A stretch of 64,000 nt of DNA from Paenibacillus tundrae. Lineage in GTDB: Bacteria; Bacillota; Bacilli; Paenibacillales; Paenibacillaceae. Under the pieces are notes generated by a model. That model searched no databases. It saw only the letters and a list, made by a program, of their open reading frames with translations, and had not been told where the DNA came from. How positions within the stretch are numbered: position 1 is the first letter of the stretch; each line of letters starts with the position of its first letter. Below, in pieces: positions 63,930 to 64,000 of this stretch. The position numbers and the translations under genes were made by a program. Where the stretch lies: assembly GCF_036884255.1 (NCBI RefSeq), contig NZ_CP145605.1, forward strand, positions 3,100,001 through 3,164,000, read 5' to 3'.

Positions 63930-64000
63930 ATGCGAAATGCATTGGATCTAAAACGATTTTATATGGGAGCTTGTTACTATCCTGAGCATTGGGATGAATC
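63930..64000 (+). CDS. GH42 beta-galactosidase, N-terminal fragment
   Basis: ATG 63930 behind TAAGGGAG opens a frame that runs off the window after 23 codons. The visible start, MRNALDLKRFYMGACYYPEH, carries the CYYPEHW signature at which glycoside hydrolase family 42 enzymes begin. It would cleave terminal beta-galactosides brought in by the adjacent transporter. Confidence 0.75.
   Translation, partial: MRNALDLKRFYMGACYYPEHWDE

Noticed and set aside
1..64000. CRISPR arrays, tRNA or rRNA genes, prophage or insertion sequences
   Set aside because: No regularly spaced repeats, cloverleaf-type sequences, ribosomal signatures, integrase or transposase motifs were seen on either strand.

Overview
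The window reads as chromosomal DNA of a spore-forming, low-to-mid GC Firmicute, most likely Paenibacillus or a close relative. Supporting signs are strong AGGAGG-type ribosome binding sites, frequent TTG and GTG starts, a bacillithiol gene pair (yojF-bshB2), a YesM/YesN two-component pair beside a sugar ABC transporter, a perfect CcpA-type cre box, a Fur box, and spore-surface-type genes. No rRNA, tRNA, CRISPR array, transposase or prophage was seen.

Layout. 0-2.6 kb: the end of a type III polyketide synthase operon (synthase, methyltransferase, FAD oxidoreductase). 2.8-6.8 kb: a 1043-residue GNAT fusion coupled to an amidohydrolase. 7-9 kb: an HssRS-like two-component pair. 9.5-23.8 kb: small housekeeping and accessory genes (VOC protein and WYL regulator, RpiR regulator with two Gfo/Idh oxidoreductases, membrane and secreted proteins, orphan HicB, yojF-bshB2), mixed with decayed genes. 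Two of these, a histidine phosphatase and a HIT protein, keep both ends but lack the middle. 24-25.4 kb: DoxX and MarR genes with a repeated 12-bp palindrome. 26-28 kb: an ECF sigma/anti-sigma pair. 28-36 kb: short enzyme genes, including a nonsense-interrupted VOC gene, an AAC(6')-like acetyltransferase and an IsdG-like monooxygenase behind a Fur box. 37.2-38.9 kb: two likely spore-surface proteins, one a BNR-type beta-propeller.

The highlight is 39-51.6 kb. A sensor kinase/regulator pair is followed by nosD-nosL-nosY-nosF-tlpA, the accessory machinery that normally matures the copper enzyme N2O reductase, but nosZ itself is absent from the window. A Fnr-like palindrome lies upstream of nosD. 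Immediately beyond is a cluster that matches the Bacillus mnx manganese-oxidase operon: two small proteins in the position and size of MnxE and MnxF, then a 1222-residue MnxG-type multicopper oxidase made of three tandem repeats. One complete set of multicopper-oxidase ligands is visible, in permuted order, across repeats 1 and 2. Three more proteins around it carry small-barrel (Sm/DUF2642-like) sequence patterns. The sequence thus suggests a spore-surface Mn(II)-oxidising complex beside copper-delivery genes. The functional link between the two is inference.

51.6-64 kb: small membrane proteins, a fused solute-binding/permease amino-acid transporter with its ATPase, a lipoprotein, then a sugar-utilisation locus (two permeases and a binding protein on the minus strand, YesM/YesN on the plus strand) that leads into a GH42 beta-galactosidase cut off by the window end.
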